Shown here one piece after another: positions 25,887 through 33,945 of a DNA stretch of 64,000 nt. The stretch is taken from assembly GCA_963829485.1 (NCBI GenBank), contig CAWHIK010000009.1, positions 1 through 64,000 on the forward strand, written 5' to 3'. The notes under the pieces are model-generated. The model did no database searches and was not told the origin of the DNA. It worked only from the letters and a program-made list of their open reading frames with translations. Positions within the stretch are counted from its first letter, which is position 1; each line of letters begins with the position of its first letter. Both the position numbers and the translations under genes were made by a program. The DNA is from JBGPQJ01 sp963829485. Lineage in GTDB: Bacteria; Chloroflexota; Anaerolineae; Anaerolineales; Villigracilaceae.

Positions 25887-27038
25887 ATGATCTACATGGA
25901 TTATGCCGCAACAACGCCCGTGGATAAACGCGTCCACGATGTGATGCTGCCGTATTTCAGCGAATCGTTCGGCAACCCCTCCTCTGTTCACCGTTTTGGA
26001 CAGAAGGCGGAAGCGGCGGTTGATTCCGCTCGTGAAACGGTCGCTGGAATTCTGAATTGCCAACCGGACGAAGTCGTTTTCACTTCCTGCGGATCAGAAT
26101 CAGACAATCTAGCCATCCGTGGCGCTTCCATCGCGCTGAGGCAGCGGAAAAATGCCAAATGGCTGATTACATCCCGGACGGAACATCCTGCCGTTAGCAA
26201 AACAGCTGAACAACTGGAAGAGTTTTACGGTTTCAAAGTGGAATGGCTCGAGCCTGATGAGCATGGGATGGTAACCCCTGAATCGGTGAGCCATGCGATC
26301 TGCGGGGAGACCGCGCTTGTGTCTGTCATGTACGCAAATAATGAGATAGGCACCATCAATCCGATCAGACAAATCGCTGAAATCTGCCGTGCGAAAGGAG
26401 TTCTTTTTCATACCGATGCTGTGCAGGCTGCTGCCTACCTCCCGGTGGATGTGCAGGCTTTGGGTGTCGATTTGCTTTCGCTGGGTGCTCACAAGTTTTA
26501 TGGACCAAAAGGCGTTGGAGCGCTTTACGTCCGAAAAGGGACGGAGCTGGTCCCCTCGCAATCGGGAGGCGGGCAGGAATTCGGTCTTCGGGCTGGGACA
26601 CAAAATGTGCCTTATATCGTTGGTTTCGCTGAAGCATTCCGTCTAACCGCTGAAGAGAAGGATGAAAGAACAATCCGTGTGAGACCTCTGCGCGACCACA
26701 TCATCGGATCAGTCCTGGAGGAAATTCCTGATTCCCGCCTGACGGGACATCCAGAAAAAAGACTGCCACATCATGCCAGCTTTGTTTTCAAGGGTGTTGA
26801 CGGCAACCTTCTATTGACTCTCCTGGATGCGGCGGGATTTGCCTGCTCATCGGGTTCGGCATGCAAGACGGGCAATCCCGAACCCAGCGATGTGATGAAA
26901 GCCATTGGTTTATCCCGCGATTGGGGGCTTGGGTCCCTGCGTATCACTCTTGGTGTTCACTCGACAGCAGAGGATGTGGATGCATTTTTGTCAATTTTGC
27001 CTTCCCTGGTAGAAAAAGCCCGGGTAATCGGAAGATAG
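25887..27038 (+). CDS. iscS: Cysteine desulfurase (NifS/IscS family)
   Basis: This 383-aa PLP enzyme takes sulfur from cysteine as a persulfide. MDYAATTPVD opens the fold, the PLP lysine is in LSLGAHKFYGPKGVG near residue 200, and the active-site cysteine loop is SSGSACKTGNPEPSDV near 318. The short Cys loop fits the class I (IscS/NifS) type. It lies 32 bases upstream of mnmA, so the sulfur is probably passed to MnmA for tRNA 2-thiouridine formation. No iscU or other cluster-assembly gene is adjacent. Confidence 0.92.
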   Translation: MIYMDYAATTPVDKRVHDVMLPYFSESFGNPSSVHRFGQKAEAAVDSARETVAGILNCQPDEVVFTSCGSESDNLAIRGASIALRQRKNAKWLITSRTEHPAVSKTAEQLEEFYGFKVEWLEPDEHGMVTPESVSHAICGETALVSVMYANNEIGTINPIRQIAEICRAKGVLFHTDAVQAAAYLPVDVQALGVDLLSLGAHKFYGPKGVGALYVRKGTELVPSQSGGGQEFGLRAGTQNVPYIVGFAEAFRLTAEEKDERTIRVRPLRDHIIGSVLEEIPDSRLTGHPEKRLPHHASFVFKGVDGNLLLTLLDAAGFACSSGSACKTGNPEPSDVMKAIGLSRDWGLGSLRITLGVHSTAEDVDAFLSILPSLVEKARVIGR

Positions 27039-27070
27039 CCGTCTAGCGGAATGGATCAAGTGGTTATTCG

Positions 27071-28141
27071 ATGAAAGTAATGGTAGCCATGTCAGGGGGA
27101 GTCGATTCCTCTGTCGCCGCGTTCTTGTTGAAACAACAAGGTTATGATGTTGCGGGCATGATGCTTCGCCTGTGGAGCGAACCGGGCAGGGAGGATTCCA
27201 ACCGGTGCTGCACACCGGATGCGATGGCTGTAGCAAAGCGGGTGGCTGCCAGGTTGGACATTCCATTTTATGTTATCGATGCGAAGGAAGTTTTTCACAG
27301 CACCGTGGTGAACTACTTTTACGATGGATACGCTGCCGGCGTGACACCCAATCCATGCCTTTTATGCAACCGGCAAATCCGCTGGGAGTTCCTGCTCAAC
27401 CATGCGCTTGCAATGGGCGCAGATCACATGGCGACCGGCCATTACGCAAGGGTCAAGAAGGGAGTTGACAAGCGGATTCAACTCCTCCGAGGAATTGACC
27501 CTTCGAAAGACCAATCGTATATTCTGCATGTCCTGGATCAGGCGAAACTGGCGAAAGCCATGTTTCCGGTGGGAGATTATCAGAAGTCTGAGATTCGCCG
27601 AATCGCAACCGAAAACAACCTGCCTGCGGCAACCCGCCATGACAGTCAGGATCTTTGTTTTCTGGCAGGAGAGGATTACCGGGATTTTCTAAAACGTAAC
27701 AAACCGGATATGCTGACCCCGGGGGATATTGTGGATAAATCGGGGGAAGTTGTCGGGCAACATACCGGTTTACCAAACTACACCATCGGACAACGCAAGG
27801 GATTGGGGATATCCTCTCCCGTTCCATTGTATGTAATATCAAAGATCGCAGAAAGCAATACCCTCCTTGTCGGCAGGGAAGAGGAGCTCGGAACCCGTGA
27901 GTTGACAGCCACGAATGTTAATTGGACGAGTGGGGAAGCCTACACCGCCCCGTTCCGCGCCGAAGTCAAATGCCGGTATACCGCGCGTGAATCGTCAGCG
28001 GAAGTGATCCCTCAAGAAGGCGGTTCCAAGGTCCGGGTGGTCTTTGACCATAAACAGAGAGATATTACTCCCGGTCAGGCAGCTGTGTTTTATAATGGGG
28101 ACGATGTCCTTGGCGGTGGTATCATCCATTCGGCGAGGTAA
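27071..28141 (+). CDS. mnmA: tRNA-specific 2-thiouridylase MnmA
   Basis: The 356-aa enzyme adenylates and thiolates uridine 34 of Lys, Glu and Gln tRNAs. The PP-loop is MSGGVDSSVAAFLL at residue 7. The catalytic cysteines are in NPCLLCNRQI near 97 and DLCFLAGEDY near 195. The central GQHTGLPNYTIGQRKGLG motif lies near 230, and a C-terminal beta-barrel follows. It is the second gene of the iscS-mnmA unit, which places the sulfur donor and the modifying enzyme together. Confidence 0.94.
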   Translation: MKVMVAMSGGVDSSVAAFLLKQQGYDVAGMMLRLWSEPGREDSNRCCTPDAMAVAKRVAARLDIPFYVIDAKEVFHSTVVNYFYDGYAAGVTPNPCLLCNRQIRWEFLLNHALAMGADHMATGHYARVKKGVDKRIQLLRGIDPSKDQSYILHVLDQAKLAKAMFPVGDYQKSEIRRIATENNLPAATRHDSQDLCFLAGEDYRDFLKRNKPDMLTPGDIVDKSGEVVGQHTGLPNYTIGQRKGLGISSPVPLYVISKIAESNTLLVGREEELGTRELTATNVNWTSGEAYTAPFRAEVKCRYTARESSAEVIPQEGGSKVRVVFDHKQRDITPGQAAVFYNGDDVLGGGIIHSAR

Positions 28142-28150
28142 GGAGAGACA

Positions 28151-28429
28151 ATGACGATACCTGCTGTATTGTTCGGGCTATTTCTGTCCACGCTGTATGG
28201 TGCCTTGTTCCATTTCTGGCGCGGTGGAGATACCAAACGGTTGATCCTGTATATCGCCCTCAGCTGGGCGGGATTCTGGCTGGGGCATTTTCTCGGGAGC
28301 TCCATGGGTTGGTCGTTCGCGGAAGTCGGGCCGCTCAACCTGGGCATGGCCACACTGGGTGCGGTTCTCTTCCTGGGTGTGGGATACTGGTTGAGCCTGG
28401 TGGAAGTGGACAGGAAGAAGGCAAGATAA
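28151..28429 (+). CDS. Small membrane protein, 92 aa
   Basis: The protein has about three hydrophobic segments and a charged C-terminal tail (VEVDRKKAR). No family is recognised. AGGAGAGACA is a good ribosome site before the ATG. It starts nine bases after mnmA, so it is probably the third gene of that operon, and it is followed by a strong terminator. Confidence 0.65.
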   Translation: MTIPAVLFGLFLSTLYGALFHFWRGGDTKRLILYIALSWAGFWLGHFLGSSMGWSFAEVGPLNLGMATLGAVLFLGVGYWLSLVEVDRKKAR

Positions 28430-28432
28430 AAA

Positions 28433-28456
28433 AAATCCCCCGCACGCGGGGGATTT
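28433..28456. terminator. Bidirectional terminator between the mnmA operon and cspA
   Basis: AAATCCCCCGC pairs perfectly with GCGGGGGATTT across AC. The A run on the left and the T bases on the right allow use from both strands. It lies between convergent genes. Confidence 0.85.
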
Positions 28457-28474
28457 CGATGGATGATGTATAGA

Positions 28475-28684
28475 TTATAAGGGTTTGACGTCTGCAGCTT
28501 GCAGCCCCTTGGGACCCTGTTCGATGGTGAACTCCACCTTCTGTCCTTCGGTCAGCGACTTATAGCCTTCTGTTTTGATGGCGGAGAAGTGGACGAAAAC
28601 ATCCGGACCGCCTTCCCGTTCTATGAATCCGAAGCCTTTGCCGCTGTTGAACCACTTAACCGTGCCGACAACTCGTTCGCTCAT
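28475..28684 (-). CDS. cspA: Cold shock domain protein (CspA family)
   Basis: The 69-aa OB-fold protein binds single-stranded RNA and DNA and acts as an RNA chaperone. RNP1 is GKGFGFIE near residue 15 and RNP2 is VFVHFSAI near 29. AGGAGAAGTAGAA precedes the ATG. A consensus promoter at 28831-28859 predicts a leader of about 140 bases, similar in length to the temperature-responsive leader of E. coli cspA, so post-transcriptional control is plausible. Confidence 0.93.
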   Translation of the reverse strand: MSERVVGTVKWFNSGKGFGFIEREGGPDVFVHFSAIKTEGYKSLTEGQKVEFTIEQGPKGLQAADVKPL

Positions 28685-28830
28685 TTCTACTTCTCCTTTT
28701 GAAAGATGAAACGGATCGATTTTGGTGCAGAACTTCCGGTACAGTCGTGGTTATTAACCAACAGCCCGAACATCGGTGCTGTTCAGGCTGCGTTCGATGT
28801 ACAACAAGAACTCTGACACCTTGCTTCGAA

Positions 28831-28859
28831 AGTGTATCAAAGTGGACAAACCATGTCAA
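28831..28859 (-). promoter_or_regulatory. cspA promoter with long 5' leader
   Basis: On the minus strand a perfect TTGACA (28859-28854), a 17-base spacer and TACACT (28836-28831) are present. The transcript would carry about 140 untranslated bases before the cspA ATG, whereas other leaders in this window are short. Confidence 0.75.
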
Positions 28860-28917
28860 GGTTACTGTATGGTAATATTAACGTCTCAAACGGTACCAGC
28901 CAGGAAAGGAAAACCCC

Positions 28918-30828
28918 ATGTCCCCGCGAATTGAATCCCTGCTTTCGGCCCGCCTCTTTGTGGTTCCGCAGCATGTGGACGGCCGAATTTATTTTCTCAG
29001 CAACGTAACCGGACATCTCAGTCTGTATGCCATGTTTTATGGCGGCAGTGTGCCGGAACCCCTTCTCCCTCCGGATATTGCGCTTCAGAATCCTCACCTG
29101 ATCGACGGGAAATCCTTTTTTGTTTTCCCAAAGCTGGGTCAGATCCTGGTCATGGTCGATAAGGACGGGGATGAGAACTATCAACCGATGTGGATTCCAC
29201 TCGACGGCGGTTTCCCAGAGCCGGCGTTCGACAATTACTTTGCAAATCATCGCGTCCATTTAGGGGAATGCGATCCTGAGAACAATATCGCTTATTTCGT
29301 GGCTGAACGCCGTGACAAGGCATTGAATGAGGCGTATCGCGGTAACCTTGAAGCAAACAAACTCACCAAACTCGATGAATCTCCCTGGGGTGCAAATCCA
29401 ACAGGGCATAATAAGAATCACACCCAGGTGCTGATCGGTGAAGGGTATACGATTGGCGATAATGTCCTCTTTCTGCTCGAAGGCAAGAAAAAGCAAATCC
29501 TCTTTGGCAAGCCTCTTTCCAAGCGCAAGGAGGGGGAGCAGGTGCCTTTGAATGGATTGGGCTCCCAGGCAATGACCTCCAGTGAAAAAGGGGTCCTGAC
29601 GACAACATCCGTCTTCGTCGATACCTTTTCGTTGGGCTACATCGCTTTGGACGAACCGGGGAAAATGGTTCCGGTGAAAGTGAAGGGTATCGTCCATTCC
29701 GGCGTGGGGGAAATGGAGAGCATTGAACACTTGAAGGGTAACAAGTACGCTGTTTCGTTTAACATTGACGGCGCCTCCTGGCTTTACGAAGGCGAATTTA
29801 ATGAGAAGAAGCGTGTCATGAAACTTAAAAATGTCGTTGTGGGTGAAGGCCCTCTTGAAAACGGTGTCCTGGAACATTCCCATTATGACAAGGATGACGA
29901 TATCTTTACCATTTCCTTTTCGAGCGCAGTCAGCCCAACCCAAATCTACACGGTCGAGGGGAAAAAGCGTAATGAGATTGTCATGCATACGGCGGAGAAA
30001 GTGCTGGGTGTCCCCGAGGAGTGGCTCTCATCCGGCGAAGATGCTTCCTTCGTTTCATTTGACGGGCTGAGGGTTTCAGCCAGGCTGTATATGCCAGCAC
30101 CTCAGTTGGACTTTAAGGGAAAACGTCCTTTGGTTTATTACATCCACGGAGGTCCGCAAGGTCAGGAAAGGCCGGACTTTGCCTGGTTCTCCATGCCCTT
30201 AATCCAATTCCTGACTCTTCGCGGATTTGCGGTTTTTGTCCCTAATGTCCGCGGCTCATCGGGATATGGACTGAATTACACCAAGCAGGTGGATCGGGAT
30301 TGGGGCGGCAAGGACCGTCTGGATCATGTCCATGCCATGACCAAGGTGCTGCCTTTGGATAAACGTATCGACACTGCCCGTGCAGCGGTTGTCGGTCGCT
30401 CTTACGGCGGATATATGACATTGATATTAGCGGGTCAGCACCCGAAGCTGTGGAAAGCAGCCTGTGACATGTTCGGTCCGTATGATCTGCTGACATTCTC
30501 CGATCGCATACCTGAAACTTGGAAACCCTATTTCAAGATTGCCCTGGGCGACTCCGAAAAACCTGAAGAAAAGGCGTTCTTAATTGAACGATCACCCAAA
30601 ACTCATATGCACAAGATGACCTGTCCGATGCTGGTGATACAGGGGCGCAACGATCCGCGGGTCGTGGCGAAGGAATCCGAGGAGCTGGTGGCACAGCTCC
30701 GTGAGAAGGGCAAGAAAATGGAGCTCCTCATTTTCGAGGACGAAGGCCACGACGTGCTGAAGTATAACAACCGGGCAACCTGTTACAACGCCATTACCGA
30801 TTTCTTCGAAAAAAACTTAAAGCCATAA
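28918..30828 (+). CDS. S9 family serine peptidase (prolyl oligopeptidase-like)
   Basis: The 636-aa protein has an N-terminal beta-propeller-like region (about 1-370) and a C-terminal alpha/beta-hydrolase domain. The nucleophile serine is in GRSYGGYM near residue 495, the aspartate in IQGRNDPRVV near 577 and the histidine in DEGHDVLK near 609. YYIHGGPQGQE forms the oxyanion strand. There is no signal peptide, so the enzyme is probably cytoplasmic and cleaves short peptides. The ATG has AGGAAAGGAAAAC before it. It is divergent from cspA. Confidence 0.88.
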   Translation: MSPRIESLLSARLFVVPQHVDGRIYFLSNVTGHLSLYAMFYGGSVPEPLLPPDIALQNPHLIDGKSFFVFPKLGQILVMVDKDGDENYQPMWIPLDGGFPEPAFDNYFANHRVHLGECDPENNIAYFVAERRDKALNEAYRGNLEANKLTKLDESPWGANPTGHNKNHTQVLIGEGYTIGDNVLFLLEGKKKQILFGKPLSKRKEGEQVPLNGLGSQAMTSSEKGVLTTTSVFVDTFSLGYIALDEPGKMVPVKVKGIVHSGVGEMESIEHLKGNKYAVSFNIDGASWLYEGEFNEKKRVMKLKNVVVGEGPLENGVLEHSHYDKDDDIFTISFSSAVSPTQIYTVEGKKRNEIVMHTAEKVLGVPEEWLSSGEDASFVSFDGLRVSARLYMPAPQLDFKGKRPLVYYIHGGPQGQERPDFAWFSMPLIQFLTLRGFAVFVPNVRGSSGYGLNYTKQVDRDWGGKDRLDHVHAMTKVLPLDKRIDTARAAVVGRSYGGYMTLILAGQHPKLWKAACDMFGPYDLLTFSDRIPETWKPYFKIALGDSEKPEEKAFLIERSPKTHMHKMTCPMLVIQGRNDPRVVAKESEELVAQLREKGKKMELLIFEDEGHDVLKYNNRATCYNAITDFFEKNLKP

Positions 30829-30876
30829 GGGACGAACCCAGCCGGACCATTCGAATCCGCTGTCTTCAAAAACAAC

Positions 30877-31764
30877 ATGCCTTGGAATTTAAAGTCCACT
30901 CATGCGCAGGCTGGCGATATTGTCCAGTTGGTCGGGCTGCGACATAAACATTTCATCTTTCCCCTCTCCGCAGGCGGATCGTTTCATACGCACCGGGGAA
31001 TTGTCCAGCACGACGATCTGATTGGGTTGCCCTGGGGGAGTCAGGTATACAGCCACATGGGTGCCCCGTTCTTCATGCTCCAGCCGGCGCTCGGCGATGT
31101 CCTGATCGATCTGCCTCGCAATACCCAGATCATGTACCCCAAGGAGATCGGTTACATTCTGGTCACCATGGGCGTGGGTGAAGGGCAGCGAGTAATGGAA
31201 GCAGGGACCGGCTCCGGTTCGATGACCATCGCTCTCGCCTATGCAGTCGGCTCGACAGGCAGGGTGATATCCTATGAACGCCGGCCGGAAATGCAGCAAC
31301 TGGCGCGAAAAAATCTCACCCGCCTGGGCTTGGACAACCGGGTCGATTTCAAAATCGGGGATATCGTAGACGGATTCGAAGAAACGAATGTTGATTCCTT
31401 TTTCCTGGACGTGCCAAATCCCCACGACTACATGGAACAGGTTCGCGCTGCGCTTAAGCCGGGAGGGTTCTTCTGCGGACTTGTCCCTACGGTCAACCAG
31501 GTAACCCAGCTGCTTCACGCGCTTCGCAGGCAGAGATTCGCTTTTGTCGAAGTTTGTGAGATCCTTCTTCGATATTACAAACCCGAGCCGACGCGGTTAC
31601 GCCCGACAGATCGCATGGTCGCTCACACCGGCTTTCTTATCTTTGGCCGGCGCATCGAACCGGCCGATGATCCCCGTGCCAAAGCGCTCCTGGCAGAGTC
31701 CGGATTAAGCGAAAGCGACGAAGAACCTACTCCCGAAGCGGATGAATTGCCGGTAGAAGAATAA
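30877..31764 (+). CDS. trmI: tRNA (adenine-N1)-methyltransferase TrmI
   Basis: The 295-aa enzyme methylates N1 of adenine 58 in the tRNA T-loop. An N-terminal barrel domain (GDIVQLVGLRHKHFIFPL) is followed by the TrmI motif PRNTQIMYPKEIGYI near residue 82. The SAM-binding VMEAGTGSGSMTIALA lies near 107, and the catalytic VDSFFLDVPNPHDYM near 172. The C-terminal 40 residues form an acidic tail that is less conserved. The family acts as a tetramer. No clear ribosome site is present. Confidence 0.9.
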   Translation: MPWNLKSTHAQAGDIVQLVGLRHKHFIFPLSAGGSFHTHRGIVQHDDLIGLPWGSQVYSHMGAPFFMLQPALGDVLIDLPRNTQIMYPKEIGYILVTMGVGEGQRVMEAGTGSGSMTIALAYAVGSTGRVISYERRPEMQQLARKNLTRLGLDNRVDFKIGDIVDGFEETNVDSFFLDVPNPHDYMEQVRAALKPGGFFCGLVPTVNQVTQLLHALRRQRFAFVEVCEILLRYYKPEPTRLRPTDRMVAHTGFLIFGRRIEPADDPRAKALLAESGLSESDEEPTPEADELPVEE

Positions 31765-31799
31765 ACCTCGTTTTACATCCATTATCCCAAATAAGAAAA

Positions 31800-32390
31800 A
31801 TGAGATCCCGAATTTCAGAAGAGTTCATCAGGGACCGGATCCTTCACGGAGATCATCCCTCCTTCTTCGAGACACCATTCGAGGAATTTCAGGGACCTGT
31901 ACGGAGGGCGGCGGTTTTAATTCCCTTGGCTCTCGTCGATGAGGATTGGCACATTCTATTTACCCGCCGCACTGATTCTGTGGATCACCATAAAGGGCAG
32001 GTTTCGTTTCCCGGAGGCAGGACGGATCCCGAAGATGATTCGCCCGTTATGACAGCCCTGCGGGAATCTTTCGAAGAGGTCGGCGTGCTGACTTCCGATG
32101 TTCAAGTGTTGGGAACCCTTGGAGAATACCTCACCGTTTCAAATTATCTCGTGACCCCGGTGGTGGGTATCATCCCCTGGCCGTACACGTTTAAGGTCCA
32201 CACACCTGAAGTGGGGAGGGTGTTCACCATTCCATTGGAATGGCTGGCAGACGGATCGCACCGCCAGGAGATGGTGCGGACAGAATCCGGCCGGGGCGTG
32301 ATCGTATACCTGCCCTACGATGGTGAATTGTTGTGGGGAGTCACGGCACGGATTACAGTCAATTTTCTACAAGCCTTGGATCTGGCTTAA
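31800..32390 (+). CDS. NUDIX hydrolase, CoA pyrophosphatase type
   Basis: The 196-aa protein has the NudL/CoAse signature HHKGQVSFPGGRTDPEDDSP directly before and within the Nudix box, which ends ALRESFEEVGV near residue 90. This family hydrolyses coenzyme A and its derivatives to 3'-phosphoadenosine 5'-phosphate and phosphopantetheine products. The upstream LLPxRxxxL-type motif appears as LFTRRTDSV. It follows trmI by 35 bases and ends in a terminator. Confidence 0.85.
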   Translation: MRSRISEEFIRDRILHGDHPSFFETPFEEFQGPVRRAAVLIPLALVDEDWHILFTRRTDSVDHHKGQVSFPGGRTDPEDDSPVMTALRESFEEVGVLTSDVQVLGTLGEYLTVSNYLVTPVVGIIPWPYTFKVHTPEVGRVFTIPLEWLADGSHRQEMVRTESGRGVIVYLPYDGELLWGVTARITVNFLQALDLA

Positions 32391-32418
32391 CAAGTATCCG
32401 ACAGGAAATAAAAACAAA

Positions 32419-32445
32419 AGCGGGACGCATGATCTGCGTCCCGCT
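32419..32445. terminator. Bidirectional terminator between NUDIX and L25 genes
   Basis: An 11-bp perfect stem AGCGGGACGCA/TGCGTCCCGCT encloses a five-base loop. An A-rich flank lies on the left and CGTTTGTT on the right. It separates convergent genes. Confidence 0.85.
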
Positions 32446-32465
32446 CGTTTGTTGAAAAGTACGAA

Positions 32466-33125
32466 TTACTTTTCTGCCTCTTCGCCTTCTTCCTTCTTGC
32501 CTTTCTCGATGACTTCCGGTTCGGCGGCTTCGCCTTCGACAGGTGCAACGACAACCTCGGCGACTTCTTCCTTTGCAGGAGCAGTGGCGACCACGATCAT
32601 TTCGGCAGGGTCGTCGAGAACTTTGATATTCTCGGGCACAACGATGTCGGAAACATGGATGCCATTGCCGATGGCTACCAGCTTGGAAATGTCGACGACA
32701 AACTTCTCGGGGAGGTCGGTCGGTAGACATTCCACGGTCAGGGAGGTCAGTCCATTGACCAGGATCGCGTTGAAATCTTTGACCGCAAGCGAGAGGCCGA
32801 CCAGTTCGATACTCACCTCGGCGCGCAGTTTTTCCTTGAGGGAGACTGCCAGGAAATCCACATGGGTGAGAACATTGCGGATGAAGTCCCGCTGTTTTTC
32901 GCGAACGAGTGTGGGGTACTCCTGGCCTTCCACGTCGATGTTGACCAGCGTGGATGAGGACACTTTCGATAATGCAAGCGTGGCGTCGCGTGCGTCAAGA
33001 GTAATGACCACTGGCTCCACGTTATGCCCGTAGATGACTGCGGGCAGTTGCCCCGCACGGCGAAGCTGCTTGACCTGCTTGCCGGTCACGGTACGTTTTG
33101 TTGCTTTGATAACCTGCTTTTCCAT
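32466..33125 (-). CDS. rplY: Ribosomal protein bL25 (Ctc/TL5 form)
   Basis: The 219-aa protein is the long, general-stress (Ctc) form of bL25, which binds 5S rRNA. Residues 1-95 are the L25 domain, opening with KATKRTVTGKQVKQLRRAGQLPAVIYG. Residues 96-180 are the TL5 C-terminal beta domain. The last 30 residues are a Glu/Lys-rich tail. GGAGAAAAAG precedes the ATG. Confidence 0.92.
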   Translation of the reverse strand: MEKQVIKATKRTVTGKQVKQLRRAGQLPAVIYGHNVEPVVITLDARDATLALSKVSSSTLVNIDVEGQEYPTLVREKQRDFIRNVLTHVDFLAVSLKEKLRAEVSIELVGLSLAVKDFNAILVNGLTSLTVECLPTDLPEKFVVDISKLVAIGNGIHVSDIVVPENIKVLDDPAEMIVVATAPAKEEVAEVVVAPVEGEAAEPEVIEKGKKEEGEEAEK

Positions 33126-33215
33126 CTTTTTCTCCTCGGGCGCCTCTCACCCTGAAAATGGGTTACCTTCGCCCTACAGTTAATTTATGGCGGCGAGTGC
33201 CGCTCATAGTGACGA

Positions 33216-33737
33216 TTATTTGCGCCGGAACAGGAATTGTCCCAGCATGAGTATGGTTCCGACCACAGCGCCAGCCACCAACCCGGCTAGGACTGTGGAT
33301 CGTGTATCCATCAAAGTTTCGACATGGCCCTCGACATTACGGCTGATCAAGATTCCGGTGCGGATATTCTCGCCATGGACTTCGCGGCTGATCAATACCC
33401 CGGAACTGCCGTTTTCGAGACGGGTCGTATCGGAGATAACCACTCCCGCTCTTCCATTGATGGTCGAAGTGTTTGTCTTGGCGGCGATGACCGTCCCCTC
33501 CAGCAGGGTAAAATTCCCAGCTTCAAGGTGGGCAACGCTGGTTTTACGGGCATTGACTGTATCCGCAGTGACAACGACAGCCAGGCTGTCGCGGAGGTCG
33601 ACTTCCTGCGCATTGAGCTGCTTGATGGTGGATGCGCTCGCACGGACCAATTCAGCCTGAATGGAAGCTGCATCGGTGTCGTGTAAATTTACGACTTCCG
33701 GAAAAACACTTTCCTGCGCTGGGATTTCAGCTTCCAC
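33216..33737 (-). CDS. Beta-helix-like protein with C-terminal membrane anchor
   Basis: The 173-aa product has short repeating strands (VVVTADTVNAR, GTVIAAKTNTSTI, AGVVISDTTRLE, GVLISREVHGE, GILISRNVEG) that look like a small beta-helix, followed by one membrane helix and a basic FRRK end. I prefer the GTG at 33737, preceded by GGAGAG, because the longer frame (TTG at 33824) runs through a TTGACG-N17-TAAAAT promoter. The repeat pattern recalls polymer-forming cytoskeletal (bactofilin-like) proteins, but I cannot assign it. It stands alone on the minus strand. Confidence 0.6.
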   Translation of the reverse strand: MEAEIPAQESVFPEVVNLHDTDAASIQAELVRASASTIKQLNAQEVDLRDSLAVVVTADTVNARKTSVAHLEAGNFTLLEGTVIAAKTNTSTINGRAGVVISDTTRLENGSSGVLISREVHGENIRTGILISRNVEGHVETLMDTRSTVLAGLVAGAVVGTILMLGQFLFRRK

Positions 33738-33795
33738 GGTCTCTCCAAGCAAAAAGCGAGCCTCCACGCGGAGGCGATGGCAATGACGGACTAGG

Positions 33796-33824
33796 ATTTT
33801 AGCCGTCTCAGCCTGAAACGTCAA
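33796..33824 (-). promoter_or_regulatory. Promoter of the beta-helix-like gene
   Basis: On the minus strand TTGACG (33824-33819), a 17-base spacer and TAAAAT (33801-33796) fit a sigma-70 promoter. Its position rules out translation starts upstream of about 33790. Confidence 0.7.
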
Positions 33825-33945
33825 GTATGGAATCCGGCAGGAACTGAGATTATGATCGCTGTTGAGTTGGCGAGGATGCCCTCACGTTATCGATTGGATG
33901 CCGGACTTGTCCCAGTCGAAGGTATAATCCATTCTCGAGTTGAAA

